From Desulfobacteraceae bacterium (GTDB lineage Bacteria; Desulfobacterota; Desulfobacteria; Desulfobacterales; Desulfosarcinaceae): a stretch of 64,000 bases of DNA. The position numbers and the translations under genes were made by a program. Shown piece by piece: positions 26,920 to 36,112 of the stretch. The notes under the pieces were generated by a model. The model was not told the DNA's origin. It was given only the letters and a program-made list of their open reading frames with translations, and ran no database searches. The DNA is taken from contig JABDIN010000078.1 in the NCBI GenBank assembly GCA_013003715.1, positions 1 through 64,000 on the forward strand, given 5' to 3'. Position 1 is the stretch's first letter. Every line of letters starts with the position of its first letter.

Positions 26920-28398
26920 ATGATGGACGATATGGAAAACCAACACGATGACGACAAGGACTACGAGGAAAACGAAGAAGAAAGTTTTGCCGCACTTTTT
27001 GAGGCTTACGAAGCCGGCATGAGTGACGACTTGAAGGTCGGTGATAAAATCAGCGGAAAAATCATCAGTATCGGCAGCGGCAATGTGTTTGTGGATACCG
27101 GCACCAAAGTCGACGGCGTGGTGGAAAAAGCCGAGCTCACCGATAAAAATGGCGACTTCACACATGCCGAGGGTGACGTACTGGAATTGTATGTCGTGGC
27201 CATGAATGAAAGTGAAATCCACCTGTCCAAGGCCATGTCCGGCATTGGCGGTTTGAATATGCTCAAAGATGCACTCGAGAACAAGGTGCCGGTGGAAGGC
27301 AATGTAAAAGAGACCATCAAGGGCGGATTTCATGTCGAGGTGATGAAACACCGGGCCTTTTGTCCGATCAGCCAGATGGATGTCCGCTACGTGGAAGATC
27401 CGGAAATCTACGTGGGTACCACACATCGGTTCCTGATTAAACGAATAGAATCCAAAGGCCGTCATGCCAATATCGTGGTATCCCGGCGTGACATCCTTGC
27501 AAAAGAGCAGCAGGCCGCCCATGCGGAATTTTTGAGCAAGCTGGCCCCGGATGCCATCGTGGACGGCAAAGTGACCCGTCTGATGCCCTATGGGGCTTTC
27601 GTAGAATTGACTCCCGGGTTGGAGGGAATGGTGCACATCTCCGAACTGAGCTGGTCCAGGCTCGCCACGCCGGAGGATGCCGTCAAAAAAGGCGACCGCC
27701 TGAAGGTGAAAATATTAAAAATTGAAGCCGGGCCCAAGCCCAATGAGAAACGTATTGCGCTCTCCGCCAAACAGGCCGCCGGTGATCCCTGGATCACCGT
27801 GGCTGACGAATATCATGCCGGTGACCGCATCAAGGGAAAGGTCACCCGCCTGATGGATTTCGGTGCCTTTGTGGAAATCGCCCCGGGAGTGGAAGGCCTG
27901 GTGCACATCAGCGAAATGAGCTATGTCAAACGAATCAACAAACCCGACGAGGTGGTGTCGCCCCAGGATCAGGTATGGGTGGTGGTCAAAGCTATCGATA
28001 CCGCCAACCGGCGCATTTCCCTGAGTATTAAAGACGCCGAAGGTGATCCGTGGGCGGAGGTGGCGGAAAAATACACCGTCGGCCAGGCCATAGAAGGTAC
28101 ATTTGAAAAAAAAGAGAAATTCGGTTATTTTATCTGCCTCGAACCCGGGGTGGTCGGTCTGATGCCCAAATCCAAGGCCGAGCTATCAGCGTCGGTCAAG
28201 GTTTTCGATACAATGAAAAAGGGTGATCCCATCACCGTTATCATCGATGAAATAAAGACCGATGTACGCCGGATTTCCCTGGCCGCCACGGATACCACGG
28301 ACGAAGGGAACTGGGAAAATTTCTCATCGGATAAAAAATCAACCTTGGGATCGCTGGGTGAAAAACTCCAACAGGTTCTGAAAGACAATAACAAATAG
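26920..28398 (+). CDS. S1 RNA-binding protein with five S1 repeats (ribosomal protein S1-like)
   Basis: The protein has about 492 residues. After a very acidic start, five OB-fold S1 repeats follow at roughly 38-105, 120-185, 203-275, 290-360 and 377-445. Clear copies are [40 protein letters not shown] and [10 protein letters not shown]. Ribosomal protein S1 of Proteobacteria has six repeats in ~560 residues, so this is a shorter homologue that binds mRNA or rRNA. It may be the main S1 or a paralogue. Start: ATG 26920, or ATG 26923, nine or so bases after CGGAGA; a TTG at 26914 is less likely. trxB follows after 19 bases, so the two are probably co-transcribed. Confidence 0.85.
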   Translation: MMDDMENQHDDDKDYEENEEESFAALFEAYEAGMSDDLKVGDKISGKIISIGSGNVFVDTGTKVDGVVEKAELTDKNGDFTHAEGDVLELYVVAMNESEIHLSKAMSGIGGLNMLKDALENKVPVEGNVKETIKGGFHVEVMKHRAFCPISQMDVRYVEDPEIYVGTTHRFLIKRIESKGRHANIVVSRRDILAKEQQAAHAEFLSKLAPDAIVDGKVTRLMPYGAFVELTPGLEGMVHISELSWSRLATPEDAVKKGDRLKVKILKIEAGPKPNEKRIALSAKQAAGDPWITVADEYHAGDRIKGKVTRLMDFGAFVEIAPGVEGLVHISEMSYVKRINKPDEVVSPQDQVWVVVKAIDTANRRISLSIKDAEGDPWAEVAEKYTVGQAIEGTFEKKEKFGYFICLEPGVVGLMPKSKAELSASVKVFDTMKKGDPITVIIDEIKTDVRRISLAATDTTDEGNWENFSSDKKSTLGSLGEKLQQVLKDNNK

Positions 28399-28417
28399 AA
28401 AATGACGAGGTTGACCA

Positions 28418-29404
28418 ATGACGGAAAAACGGATTCACGACCTGCTGATTATCGGCGGGGGTCCCGGTGGGCTGTCCGCCGCGATTTATGCCATGCGGGC
28501 GGCACTGGACACGGCATTGATTGAGAAAGGCGTACCCGGCGGACAAGTCACCATGTCCGACGAGGTGGAGAATTATCCCGGATTCAAACATATCGGCGGC
28601 GCTGAATTGTCCATGAAGTTTGCCGAACATGCCCAATCCTACGATCTGGAGATCATCACACAGGAAGTAACGGATCTGGTGCCCGGACTGGAATATCATA
28701 CCATACGATTGGCAAATGGAGAAGAGTGCCATGCCCTGTCCGTTATTCTGGCCACCGGTGGCAGCCCTCGAAAACTGGGGATACCCGGTGAAGATGACAA
28801 TTACGGCAAGGGGGTTTCCTATTGCGGGGTTTGCGATGGATTCTTTTTCAAGGGAAAAACCGTTGTGGTGATAGGCGGAGGCGATACGGCCGCGGAAGAG
28901 GCGCTGTATCTGGCCAAACTGGCCAAAAAAGTATATCTCGTCCATCGCCGGGATGAACTGAGGGCCAGTATGATTCTTCAGCAACGGGTCAAGAACGATT
29001 GCAACATCGAAATACTGTGGAATACCGTGGCCACCGAAATAAAGGCCGGTTCGGACGGTGTCGGCGCTGTGGTGCTCAAGGACACAAAGTCCGCCGAAAC
29101 CCGGGAGCTGCCCACGGACGGCGCCTTCATTTTCATCGGTTTTGTACCCAACAACCAACTCGTACCCGCCGGTACGAAAATGAACGCCGACGGTTTCGTG
29201 GTGACCAATGAAAAATGCGAAACCAATACACCGGGCCTCTATATAATCGGTGACCTGAGGGATAAGTATGCCCGCCAAATCGTTCTCTCCGCTGCCGACG
29301 GCTGTATGGCCGCCCTGGCGGCTGCCCACTATGTGGAAACCCGGAAAGCTGCGGGTATCGAGGCCTGTGAGGCGCCCGCCGGACTTTTCGGCACGGAGAA
29401 TTGA
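28418..29404 (+). CDS. trxB: Thioredoxin reductase (FAD/NAD(P)-dependent)
   Basis: This 328-residue enzyme passes electrons from NAD(P)H through FAD to thioredoxin. The FAD-binding GGGPGG is at 13-18, the redox-active pair is C136-GV-C139 in SYCGVCDGFF (most TrxB have CATC), the NAD(P)H site is GGGDTAAEEA, and the C-terminal FAD motif is YIIGDL. It follows the S1 gene closely. The NADPH-specifying HRRDELRAS segment is intact, so NADPH use is likely. Confidence 0.93.
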   Translation: MTEKRIHDLLIIGGGPGGLSAAIYAMRAALDTALIEKGVPGGQVTMSDEVENYPGFKHIGGAELSMKFAEHAQSYDLEIITQEVTDLVPGLEYHTIRLANGEECHALSVILATGGSPRKLGIPGEDDNYGKGVSYCGVCDGFFFKGKTVVVIGGGDTAAEEALYLAKLAKKVYLVHRRDELRASMILQQRVKNDCNIEILWNTVATEIKAGSDGVGAVVLKDTKSAETRELPTDGAFIFIGFVPNNQLVPAGTKMNADGFVVTNEKCETNTPGLYIIGDLRDKYARQIVLSAADGCMAALAAAHYVETRKAAGIEACEAPAGLFGTEN

Positions 29405-29448
29405 CACCAGCTTTCGATTCTCATCATTTCAAGACATAAGGAGGTGTC

Positions 29449-29904
29449 ATGAAAGCATGTATGCGAGCTCTGGTAGGTTTACTGGCCCTGGCGTTAATCG
29501 CCGGCACCGTTTGCGGACAATTCGCCAAGCCCGATGAGGCAGTCTCCTACCGCAAAGCCGTCATGCGGATCATCGGCGCTCATTTCGGACGTATCGGCGC
29601 AGTGGTCAAGGGACAGACGGACTTTGACGCCGAAGCGGTTGCCCATGATGCCGGAATCGTGGCCACTATGTCGACCCTGCCGTGGGACGCCTGCCTTGTG
29701 GCAGGGTCATTTGACGGGGAGACGACATTGAAATCCATGGTTCTGGATGAGAAAGACAACTTCATGAAGGGCGCCGGTGCATTCACGCAGGAAAGCCTTA
29801 AACTCGGGGAATCAGCAAAAACCGGAGACCTGAATACCGTTAAAACCCAGTTCGGCAACGTCGCCAAAAGCTGTAAGGGGTGTCACTCCAGATACCGGAA
29901 ATAA
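29449..29904 (+). CDS. Cytochrome c' (class II c-type cytochrome)
   Basis: The protein has 151 residues with a signal peptide (MRALVGLLALALIAGTVCG after a short MKAC start). The haem-binding motif CKGCH is near the extreme C-terminus, the hallmark of cytochrome c'. The body is a four-helix bundle (YRKAVMRIIGAHFGRIGAVVKG, TQESLKLGESAKTGDLNTVKTQFGNVAKS). It is a periplasmic haem protein; family members bind NO and may relieve nitrosative stress. A strong AAGGAGG precedes ATG 29449. It converges with a cytochrome b561 gene 27 bases downstream, which could act as its electron partner. Confidence 0.9.
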   Translation: MKACMRALVGLLALALIAGTVCGQFAKPDEAVSYRKAVMRIIGAHFGRIGAVVKGQTDFDAEAVAHDAGIVATMSTLPWDACLVAGSFDGETTLKSMVLDEKDNFMKGAGAFTQESLKLGESAKTGDLNTVKTQFGNVAKSCKGCHSRYRK

Positions 29905-29930
29905 CCGCGGGGAGACCCGGATGACCCGGA

Positions 29931-30608
29931 TTATCGGACCAGCAGATACACGCCGGTCCCGGCAAGCCCAGCGATCAAGAGAGCGACCCAGGTTTTCGCG
30001 TTCACGGACGGACCGGGTTCGTGCCAGGTTTTAAACCCGCTGATCATCGGTCCCACCAGGTTTTCACGCCTGATGATCAGATAAAACAATATGGCGCCGA
30101 CGTGCACCACCACCACGGTGGCGATGGTCCATGCGTTGAGGTGATGGATCCGCGTCAGTTGATCACTCACGGCTTTGCTCACCCATGGATAGAGCGGGCC
30201 TTCGATGAAAATGTCGTCATTGGCAAACAGGCCTGTGAGCGCCTGCAACAAAATAACGCCCAGCATGGCCACCACCGACCAGCCGCCCATGGGATTGTGA
30301 CCGAGGTGACGTGGTGAATCCTTATCCGTCAGTGCCCCGGCATAGCGAAACACCTCCCGGGGACCTCGCACAAAGGACGTAAATCGTGAGTGATATCCGC
30401 CGAGCGTCCCCCAAATCAGCCGGAATATCAGCAATGCCAGAACGGCATAACCGGCACGCATGTGCAGAATCATCAGATTTCCGCCGAGTGATGCGGTCAC
30501 GAAAGACGTGATCACGAGCCCCGCCAGCAGCCAGTGGAACAGCCGTGTGGGCAGATCCCACACCTTTATGTGGAAATCCTGATCTTTTTTCTGGGTTGAA
30601 ACTTCCAT
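29931..30608 (-). CDS. Cytochrome b561-family membrane protein
   Basis: This 225-residue protein has four membrane helices. Haem-ligating His candidates are in WDLPTRLFHWLLAGLVITSF, LMILHMRAGYAVLALLIFRLIWG and TRIHHLNAWTIATVVVVHVGAILF, the b561 (Ni/Fe-hydrogenase type) pattern. It moves electrons across or from the membrane to a soluble cytochrome, plausibly the adjacent cytochrome c'. There is an extra C-terminal helix (WVALLIAGLAGTGVYLLV). ATG 30608 follows AGTAAGGA. Confidence 0.88.
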   Translation of the reverse strand: MEVSTQKKDQDFHIKVWDLPTRLFHWLLAGLVITSFVTASLGGNLMILHMRAGYAVLALLIFRLIWGTLGGYHSRFTSFVRGPREVFRYAGALTDKDSPRHLGHNPMGGWSVVAMLGVILLQALTGLFANDDIFIEGPLYPWVSKAVSDQLTRIHHLNAWTIATVVVVHVGAILFYLIIRRENLVGPMISGFKTWHEPGPSVNAKTWVALLIAGLAGTGVYLLVR

Positions 30609-30657
30609 GGTCCTTACTCCCGAATGATTTTGGGTTGAACGATGAATGGACCGCCGG

Positions 30658-32433
30658 CTAGAATGGCCAGAATACCGGAATAAAAAGGGTTCCCATGATG
30701 AGCACCACCAGATTCAAGGGGATACCCAGTTTCAGATAGTCGCTGAACCGATACCCCCCGGGACCATATACCAGCAAGTTGGTTTGGTAACCGATGGGGG
30801 TGGCGAAACAGGCGCTGGCCCCGAAACAGACGGCAATGATAAACGGTTTGGGATCAACCCCCACCCCCATTGCCGTGGAGATAGCGATGGGCAGCAGCAA
30901 CACCGCGGTGGCATTGTTGCTCAGAACCTGGGTGCTGACGCTCGTGAGCAACAAAAACCCCGCCAGCAGCAGCCGGGGTGATAAACCGGCGAAAACACCG
31001 AGAAATGCATCGGCATATAATTGACTCGCGCCGGTCTTTTGCATGGCCGCCCCCAGGGCAATGGTACCGGCAATCAGAATGAGCACATCCGCCTGAAGTG
31101 CCCGGTATCCATCCCGAAGCTGGATACAGCGGGTCAGCAGCATCAGGAAAACGCCCGTCAGCGCGCAGACCATGATATCGGCCAGGCCGGTGGTCGCCGC
31201 CAACACCAATCCGGTGAAAATGCCCGCGGCGATTTTTGCTTTTCGCTTGTGAACGATTTCGTGATGAACATCCTCCACGATGATGAAATCCGCACCACCC
31301 CTCAGCCGTTCCAATTTCCCGACAGCGCACCAGATCAACAAAATATCTCCGATGCGAAGCCGGATATCCGGTATGGTCTGCTCGGTGTAATGCAGACCAC
31401 TGCGCTTTGCCGCCACCAGGTGCAGATCCGGATCCTTGAACAGATCGGTGTCCATCAATTTTTTGCCGATCAGATCAGACTGGGGCGGAATGATCAATTC
31501 CACGACATAGGTTTCCGGCTCTCCGGTGCCGAATTGTAGACCGTTTTCCGACAGAGGCAGTTCGGCGCCTTTGGAATTCAAGATATGAACGAGGTCGTTG
31601 GCGGAACCTTTAATCAGAAGCCGGTCATCGGCAGCAATGAACACCTCGTCCCGCCCCGGATAGTAGATGTGAGAATACCGGATCAATTCCAATATTTCCA
31701 TGCCCGGCAGGAGCTGCTTGAAATGATGGCGCGGATCCTTACCGATAAGATCGCTGTCTTTCGGAATGGTCAACTCGGCCAGGTAGCGGCGATGCTCTCC
31801 GTTTTCAATTTCGCAGGTTGGATTGATCTGATCGGGCATCAGCCGGGGGGATGCAACCAGCAGAACTGCCAGCCCGACAATGGCAATGGGAAGCCCGAGT
31901 ATTGACAGCTCGAACATGCCCAGGGGGCCATAGCCGGCGGCGGCGGACAGATCGCTGACAATCAGGTTGGTGGAGGTGCCGATCAGTGTGCAGGTTCCAG
32001 CCAGAATAGACGCATAGGATACCGGGATCAGAAATTTGGACGGACTCAAGCCAAATTCGCAGCACATGCCCATGACCACGGGGATGAACAGCACCACCAC
32101 CGGCGTATTGTTGATAAACGCCGAGGCTATGCCGACGATCACCAGCACCACCAGGAGGGCAAGGGTGGCATTGCCCCTGGACATCTTGATGACCCGGCGT
32201 CCGATGAATTCCACCGCTCCGGTGCGAATCATCGCCTGGCTGATGAGAAACATGGCGCCCACGGTGATCACCGCCGGGCTCGAGAATCCGGCCACCGCTT
32301 CCTTGGGTGTCAACAATCCGGTAAGCATGAGCGCCACCATAATACCGATGGCGGTGAGATCAACCCGGATTTTTTCCGTTACCAGCAGAACCAGTGCGGC
32401 ACAGAGAATGGCGGACACAATCCATATGGACAT
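30658..32433 (-). CDS. SLC13/DASS-type anion transporter with TrkA-C domains
   Basis: The protein has 591 residues. Around a dozen membrane helices form two halves of a CitM/DASS fold, with the re-entrant signatures GTSTNLIVSDL (half 1) and SNNATAVLLLPIA (half 2). The cytoplasmic loop between ~215 and 400 carries two TrkA-C-like regulatory domains (LIGKDPRHHFKQLLPGMEILELIR and LIGKKLMDTDLFKDPDLHLVAAKR). Proteins of this layout move sulfate or other anions, often sodium-driven; a sulfate role would fit the inferred sulfate reducer but is not proved. ATG 32433 follows GGGAGG. It lies 49 bases beyond the b561 start in the same direction. Confidence 0.88.
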   Translation of the reverse strand: MSIWIVSAILCAALVLLVTEKIRVDLTAIGIMVALMLTGLLTPKEAVAGFSSPAVITVGAMFLISQAMIRTGAVEFIGRRVIKMSRGNATLALLVVLVIVGIASAFINNTPVVVLFIPVVMGMCCEFGLSPSKFLIPVSYASILAGTCTLIGTSTNLIVSDLSAAAGYGPLGMFELSILGLPIAIVGLAVLLVASPRLMPDQINPTCEIENGEHRRYLAELTIPKDSDLIGKDPRHHFKQLLPGMEILELIRYSHIYYPGRDEVFIAADDRLLIKGSANDLVHILNSKGAELPLSENGLQFGTGEPETYVVELIIPPQSDLIGKKLMDTDLFKDPDLHLVAAKRSGLHYTEQTIPDIRLRIGDILLIWCAVGKLERLRGGADFIIVEDVHHEIVHKRKAKIAAGIFTGLVLAATTGLADIMVCALTGVFLMLLTRCIQLRDGYRALQADVLILIAGTIALGAAMQKTGASQLYADAFLGVFAGLSPRLLLAGFLLLTSVSTQVLSNNATAVLLLPIAISTAMGVGVDPKPFIIAVCFGASACFATPIGYQTNLLVYGPGGYRFSDYLKLGIPLNLVVLIMGTLFIPVFWPF

Positions 32434-32621
32434 GGGAACCTCCCGCTTTCACTAAAAAACCGTATCCCCCGGCAAATGCCCGGAGCACAAGCATTAAAAT
32501 GACAACCATGGATCTCAAAAAAACATCATCCGAGAATCTAATGATCCGAATTGCAGATGCAAGCCGGATGGATGCGGGCAATCGGGCAATCTCATGTATG
32601 CCACTGAAAAAACGTCCGGCG

Positions 32622-33731
32622 TTAATCCAATTTCACCAACTCATACACCCGTGTACCGATGCCCAGTTCTTCGGCATATTCCAGTTGCAGGGGCCAGTCC
32701 ACCTTGGGATACAGCCCGGTGAACTTGTCGCCCCCGGGTTCGGTATTGGTTTTCAGACAGGTCCCGGCAAGGGCGGGCACCTGGTTCACCAGGTCCGCGG
32801 ATGCCTGATCCAGGGCCACGGGATCGATGGATGCGGCCACGCCAATATCTGCGACGATCGGTGCATCGTTGGCCGCGTAACAATCACATCCCGGCGACAC
32901 ATTGGTGATAAAATTCAGGTGCAGGGCTTTTTGGGTTTTCCCCTTGAGTACGCCGGCCGTGTACTCCACCATGTTTTCCAGGAACACGGGGATGGATTGA
33001 TTCCATTGCACCTGAACCGCATCGTTCGGGCAGATCACGATACACTCGCCGCATCCCACGCAAGTCTCCGGGTTGATAGCGGCTATTTCATCGGTGACCG
33101 CAATGGCCTCCTGGGCGCAATGCGCCTCGCAATCCCCGCACCCGATACAGGATAGCTCGACAACCTTCGGGGTCAGTGTCGAGTGCTGGGCCATCTTGCC
33201 CCGCCGGGAGGCGCATCCCATACCCAGATTCTTGATGGCGCCGCCGAACCCGGAGAGTTCATGACCCTTGAAATGGGCGACGGAAATCAGGCAATCCGCC
33301 TGAACGATTTCAGAACCGATGTATACTTCCTGGAAGTTTTTGAGGTTCACCGGTACGGCGGTCTCGGTCTTTCCCCGAAGACCGTCGGCGATGACCAATG
33401 GTGCTTCCACCACGGAATAGGCAAAACCATTGTGTACTGCGGTGGTCATATGGTTTACGGCATCGGAACGGGTACCCGCATACAGGGTGTTGGCATCGGT
33501 CAGAAAAGGCAATCCGCCCGCCGCTTTTATCTCCTGGACGATTTTTCGCAAATACACGGGGCGGATGAAGGCGGTATTCCCGAGTTCGCCGAAATGCAGC
33601 TTGACAGCCACCATCTCCCTTTTGCCGACGATATCCGCAACACCCGTGGACGCCATCAATTGCCCGATCTTATCCACAAAACTCTGTTTTTGGGAGGCAC
33701 GCAAATCAATAAAAAACACCTTGCTCTTCAT
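32622..33731 (-). CDS. DUF362 protein with two [4Fe-4S] ferredoxin motifs
   Basis: The protein has 369 residues. The N-terminal ~190 residues form the DUF362 domain (KREMVAVKLHFGELGNTAFIRP, ISVAHFKGHELSGFGGAIKNLGMGCAS). At ~195-255 there are two clusters, CIGCGDCEAHC and CVGCGECIVICP, which could hold two [4Fe-4S] centres. The C-terminal third adds a Cys pair in SPGCDCY. It has no signal and is cytoplasmic. Such proteins are electron carriers of unknown partners in anaerobes. It lies 188 bases upstream of the SLC13-type transporter on the same strand. Confidence 0.9.
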   Translation of the reverse strand: MKSKVFFIDLRASQKQSFVDKIGQLMASTGVADIVGKREMVAVKLHFGELGNTAFIRPVYLRKIVQEIKAAGGLPFLTDANTLYAGTRSDAVNHMTTAVHNGFAYSVVEAPLVIADGLRGKTETAVPVNLKNFQEVYIGSEIVQADCLISVAHFKGHELSGFGGAIKNLGMGCASRRGKMAQHSTLTPKVVELSCIGCGDCEAHCAQEAIAVTDEIAAINPETCVGCGECIVICPNDAVQVQWNQSIPVFLENMVEYTAGVLKGKTQKALHLNFITNVSPGCDCYAANDAPIVADIGVAASIDPVALDQASADLVNQVPALAGTCLKTNTEPGGDKFTGLYPKVDWPLQLEYAEELGIGTRVYELVKLD

Positions 33732-33900
33732 GGTCGATTCCTTTTTAAGTTTAATCCGATTCTATGAATGTTGGGGTTTACTGGAAATCCCGGGTTTGAT
33801 ATACCTTCGTCCCATTGGCCGGTATGACAGTCCTTCAGGCGTCATTTACCGGCTAGGCAGCAGATACCGGAAAACCCTCAACGCCAATAAAAGTGACCGT

Positions 33901-34596
33901 ATGGAAATAAAAGACAAAGTCGATATCCTTGATCAAATGTTTACCATATATGATGATTTTCTCGCCGACAAGCAGGTCGCATGTGAAAAAGGCTGTGACA
34001 GTTGCTGTACTCGAAATGTAACCCTGACCACACTGGAGGGATTTCGGCTGCTGGACAGGATGGGAAAAGCACAGCACGATCTACTGCTGTCGGATATCCG
34101 GACCCGGGAAGGCAACGAACGGTTCATGCCCCGATTGACCATCAACCAGATGGCGGCCATGTGCGCCCAGGGCAAGGAGATTCCGGAAGAGGAAAACCGT
34201 CCGGAGTGGGGATCGTGCCCCCTTCTCACCGATGCATTGTGCCCGGTTTATGAAAATCGGCCTTTCGGCTGCCGTTGCATGGTATCTCGCGCTAATTGCG
34301 CGCAAACCGGCTATGCCGATATGGATCCCCTTATCTTATCCGTCAATGATGTGTTCCTGCAATACATCGAGCACATTGACGCCCTTGGATACTCCGGGAA
34401 TTTCATTGACATCCTGTTGTTCCTGGACACTGATCAGAATCGGCACGACTACCTGAATAGCCATTTGAACAAACCGGCGTCGGAGACCGGCCTCATTCCC
34501 AACCATCCGGTTCAGGTGTTGATGATTCCGCCGGAGCACCGGAAAGCGGTGGCGCCGATCCTGGAGGCCTTCCGGAGCATCCGGCCGCGCGGGTAG
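33901..34596 (+). CDS. YkgJ-family cysteine-cluster protein
   Basis: The protein has 231 residues from ATG 33901; the upstream sequence has no clear ribosome site, and the frame is open to 33430 without conserved content. Cysteines group in CEKGCDSCC, CAQ, CPLLTDALCPVYENRPFGCRC and a later C. This is the metal-binding pattern of YkgJ (zinc/iron-chelating) proteins, of unknown function. It is convergent with the outer-membrane gene that follows. Confidence in the family is high; the function is unknown. Confidence 0.82.
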   Translation: MEIKDKVDILDQMFTIYDDFLADKQVACEKGCDSCCTRNVTLTTLEGFRLLDRMGKAQHDLLLSDIRTREGNERFMPRLTINQMAAMCAQGKEIPEEENRPEWGSCPLLTDALCPVYENRPFGCRCMVSRANCAQTGYADMDPLILSVNDVFLQYIEHIDALGYSGNFIDILLFLDTDQNRHDYLNSHLNKPASETGLIPNHPVQVLMIPPEHRKAVAPILEAFRSIRPRG

Positions 34597-34683
34597 CGAC
34601 TGCAGCGAAGCGTACTATCGAATATCTGTTCGCTCGAACACCGTAAAAACGCCATTGAATGTTCGGATGTTGCCATGGGAAAT

Positions 34684-35334
34684 TTAGAATTTGTACCCGA
34701 TGCCGAACAACCCGTGAAGCGCTGCATTGGGAACCGTGGCATTGCCGTCCGCCACGGGAACGGTTGCATAGGAACCGGTGAGTTTGGCTTCGATGGAAAA
34801 AAACCAATGGTCGGTAAAGTCAAACCGCTTCTCCACCGCTACCTGTGATGTCACCCCACTGAGGTAAAACCCGCTGAATCCACCGTCATCCTCCTTCCGC
34901 TCCCCCCGGATGCGCGATTCCGGATGGGTCATGACAATACCCAGTCCCACGCGGTAAATAAACTTCTTCCATTTCACGGCATAGTTCACGGTATTGAGAT
35001 TATAACCGTGGGAAATGGCGAACTTGTCCACCTCGTCAGGTTTATTGGACAGAAACAGCTTATGGTGGAGGCTTTCAAATTCCCAGGCATGATTGCCGTT
35101 CCATTTGCCGATTTTGAAGTCATAATAGGGCGCCATGGTGCTCCAGGCACGGGTTTCGTATTCGGCGGTGATGTCTATGTCGTCCTCTCCGGCCTGTTCG
35201 ATGTTCAATGGGGTCGGGAAACTATATGCCGAGCCGGTGGCCACCTGGAATACCCATTCGGCCGAACAAGGTGACGGGGCAAGTAGAAGGGCGCTGCATA
35301 TCATCAACAATACGGCCAGGCAGATCTTTTTCAT
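34684..35334 (-). CDS. Outer-membrane beta-barrel protein
   Basis: The protein has 216 residues with a signal peptide (MKKICLAVLLMICSALLLAP, then SPCSA-E). The mature part alternates polar/hydrophobic strands rich in Trp, Tyr and Gly (YDFKIGKWNGNHAWEFES, FIYRVGLGIVMTHP, GFSGFYLSGVTSQVAVEKRFDF) and ends in Phe after IGYKF, the usual outer-membrane insertion signal. Eight or so strands are likely. It is the last gene of the isoprenoid-synthase-like/ABC operon, 109 bases after the ATPase gene. ATG 35334 follows GGAGGAAG. Confidence 0.8.
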   Translation of the reverse strand: MKKICLAVLLMICSALLLAPSPCSAEWVFQVATGSAYSFPTPLNIEQAGEDDIDITAEYETRAWSTMAPYYDFKIGKWNGNHAWEFESLHHKLFLSNKPDEVDKFAISHGYNLNTVNYAVKWKKFIYRVGLGIVMTHPESRIRGERKEDDGGFSGFYLSGVTSQVAVEKRFDFTDHWFFSIEAKLTGSYATVPVADGNATVPNAALHGLFGIGYKF

Positions 35335-35443
35335 CGATCACTTCCTCCAAAGAAAATTAACTGTGTTTCAGGTGGATAAGGGCGGTACACGCATCAGAGG
35401 TCAGTAAATAACAGAATACGGCGATGAACAAAAGGAGATAATG

Positions 35444-36112
35444 TCAAGATACCATCCGGCCGTCGGCCAGGGTGATAACATGCTCACAACGGCGAATGAT
35501 GGCCGGGTCATGGGTAGCGAATAAAACCGTGGTCCCGGTCTTTTCGTGAAGCCGGATCAACAGCTCGAGAATGCCGGCTGCGGTTGCCGAGTCCAGATGG
35601 GCCGTTGGTTCATCTGCCAGCACCACACCGGGACAATGGATCATGGCCCGGGCCACGGCCACCCGCTGTTTCTGCCCCCCGGACAATTGGTGGGGGAAAC
35701 GGTCTCCTTTATCCTCGAGGGCGATATCGGAAAGCATGCACCGGATGGTTTCAGCGAAGTTATCGGCGCCGGTCAGCAGCAGGGGCAATTCAATATTTTC
35801 ATACACAGTCAGCTTCGGGATAAGATTGTCTCCCTGAAATATCATGCCCACATGGTGCCGCCTGAAAAGTGAAAGGCCGGTTTCGTCCATGGCATGCAGA
35901 TGATGCCCGCCCACTTGAATGTCTCCGGCACTGGGCGATTCAATGCCGCCGATGAGGTTGAGCAGGGTGGTTTTGCCGGATCCGGACCTTCCGGCCACGG
36001 CGTGGAAGGAGCCGGACGCAATGGCGGTGCTGAAGGAGTTGACGGCATGAATGGCAGTGCCACCGTCGAAATAAGTCTTGGAAACCTGGTGTAGATGAAT
36101 CGGCAAGGTCAT
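35444..36112 (-). CDS. ABC transporter ATPase (LolD/MacB type)
   Basis: The protein has 222 residues. Walker A is GRSGSGKTT, the Q-loop is in MIFQGDNLIPKL, the signature is LSGGQKQRVAVARAM and Walker B is VVLADEPTAH. LolD/MacB-type ATPases pair with FtsX-like permeases that act mechanically on lipoproteins, lipids or peptides rather than pumping small solutes. Its ATG 36112 overlaps the permease stop by one base, so the two are a functional unit. Confidence 0.92.
   Translation of the reverse strand: MTLPIHLHQVSKTYFDGGTAIHAVNSFSTAIASGSFHAVAGRSGSGKTTLLNLIGGIESPSAGDIQVGGHHLHAMDETGLSLFRRHHVGMIFQGDNLIPKLTVYENIELPLLLTGADNFAETIRCMLSDIALEDKGDRFPHQLSGGQKQRVAVARAMIHCPGVVLADEPTAHLDSATAAGILELLIRLHEKTGTTVLFATHDPAIIRRCEHVITLADGRMVS

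Noticed and set aside
26236-27636. Long open frame on the minus strand (466 codons)
   Set aside because: It overlaps htpX and the S1 gene antisense, and its translation has no family features.
28241-29407. Long open frame antisense to thioredoxin reductase (388 codons)
   Set aside because: The plus-strand gene has complete FAD, NADPH and redox motifs; the opposite frame has none.
33430-33900. Upstream extension of the YkgJ-family frame
   Set aside because: The extension overlaps the DUF362 gene antisense and has no conserved residues; the internal ATG 33901 is preferred.
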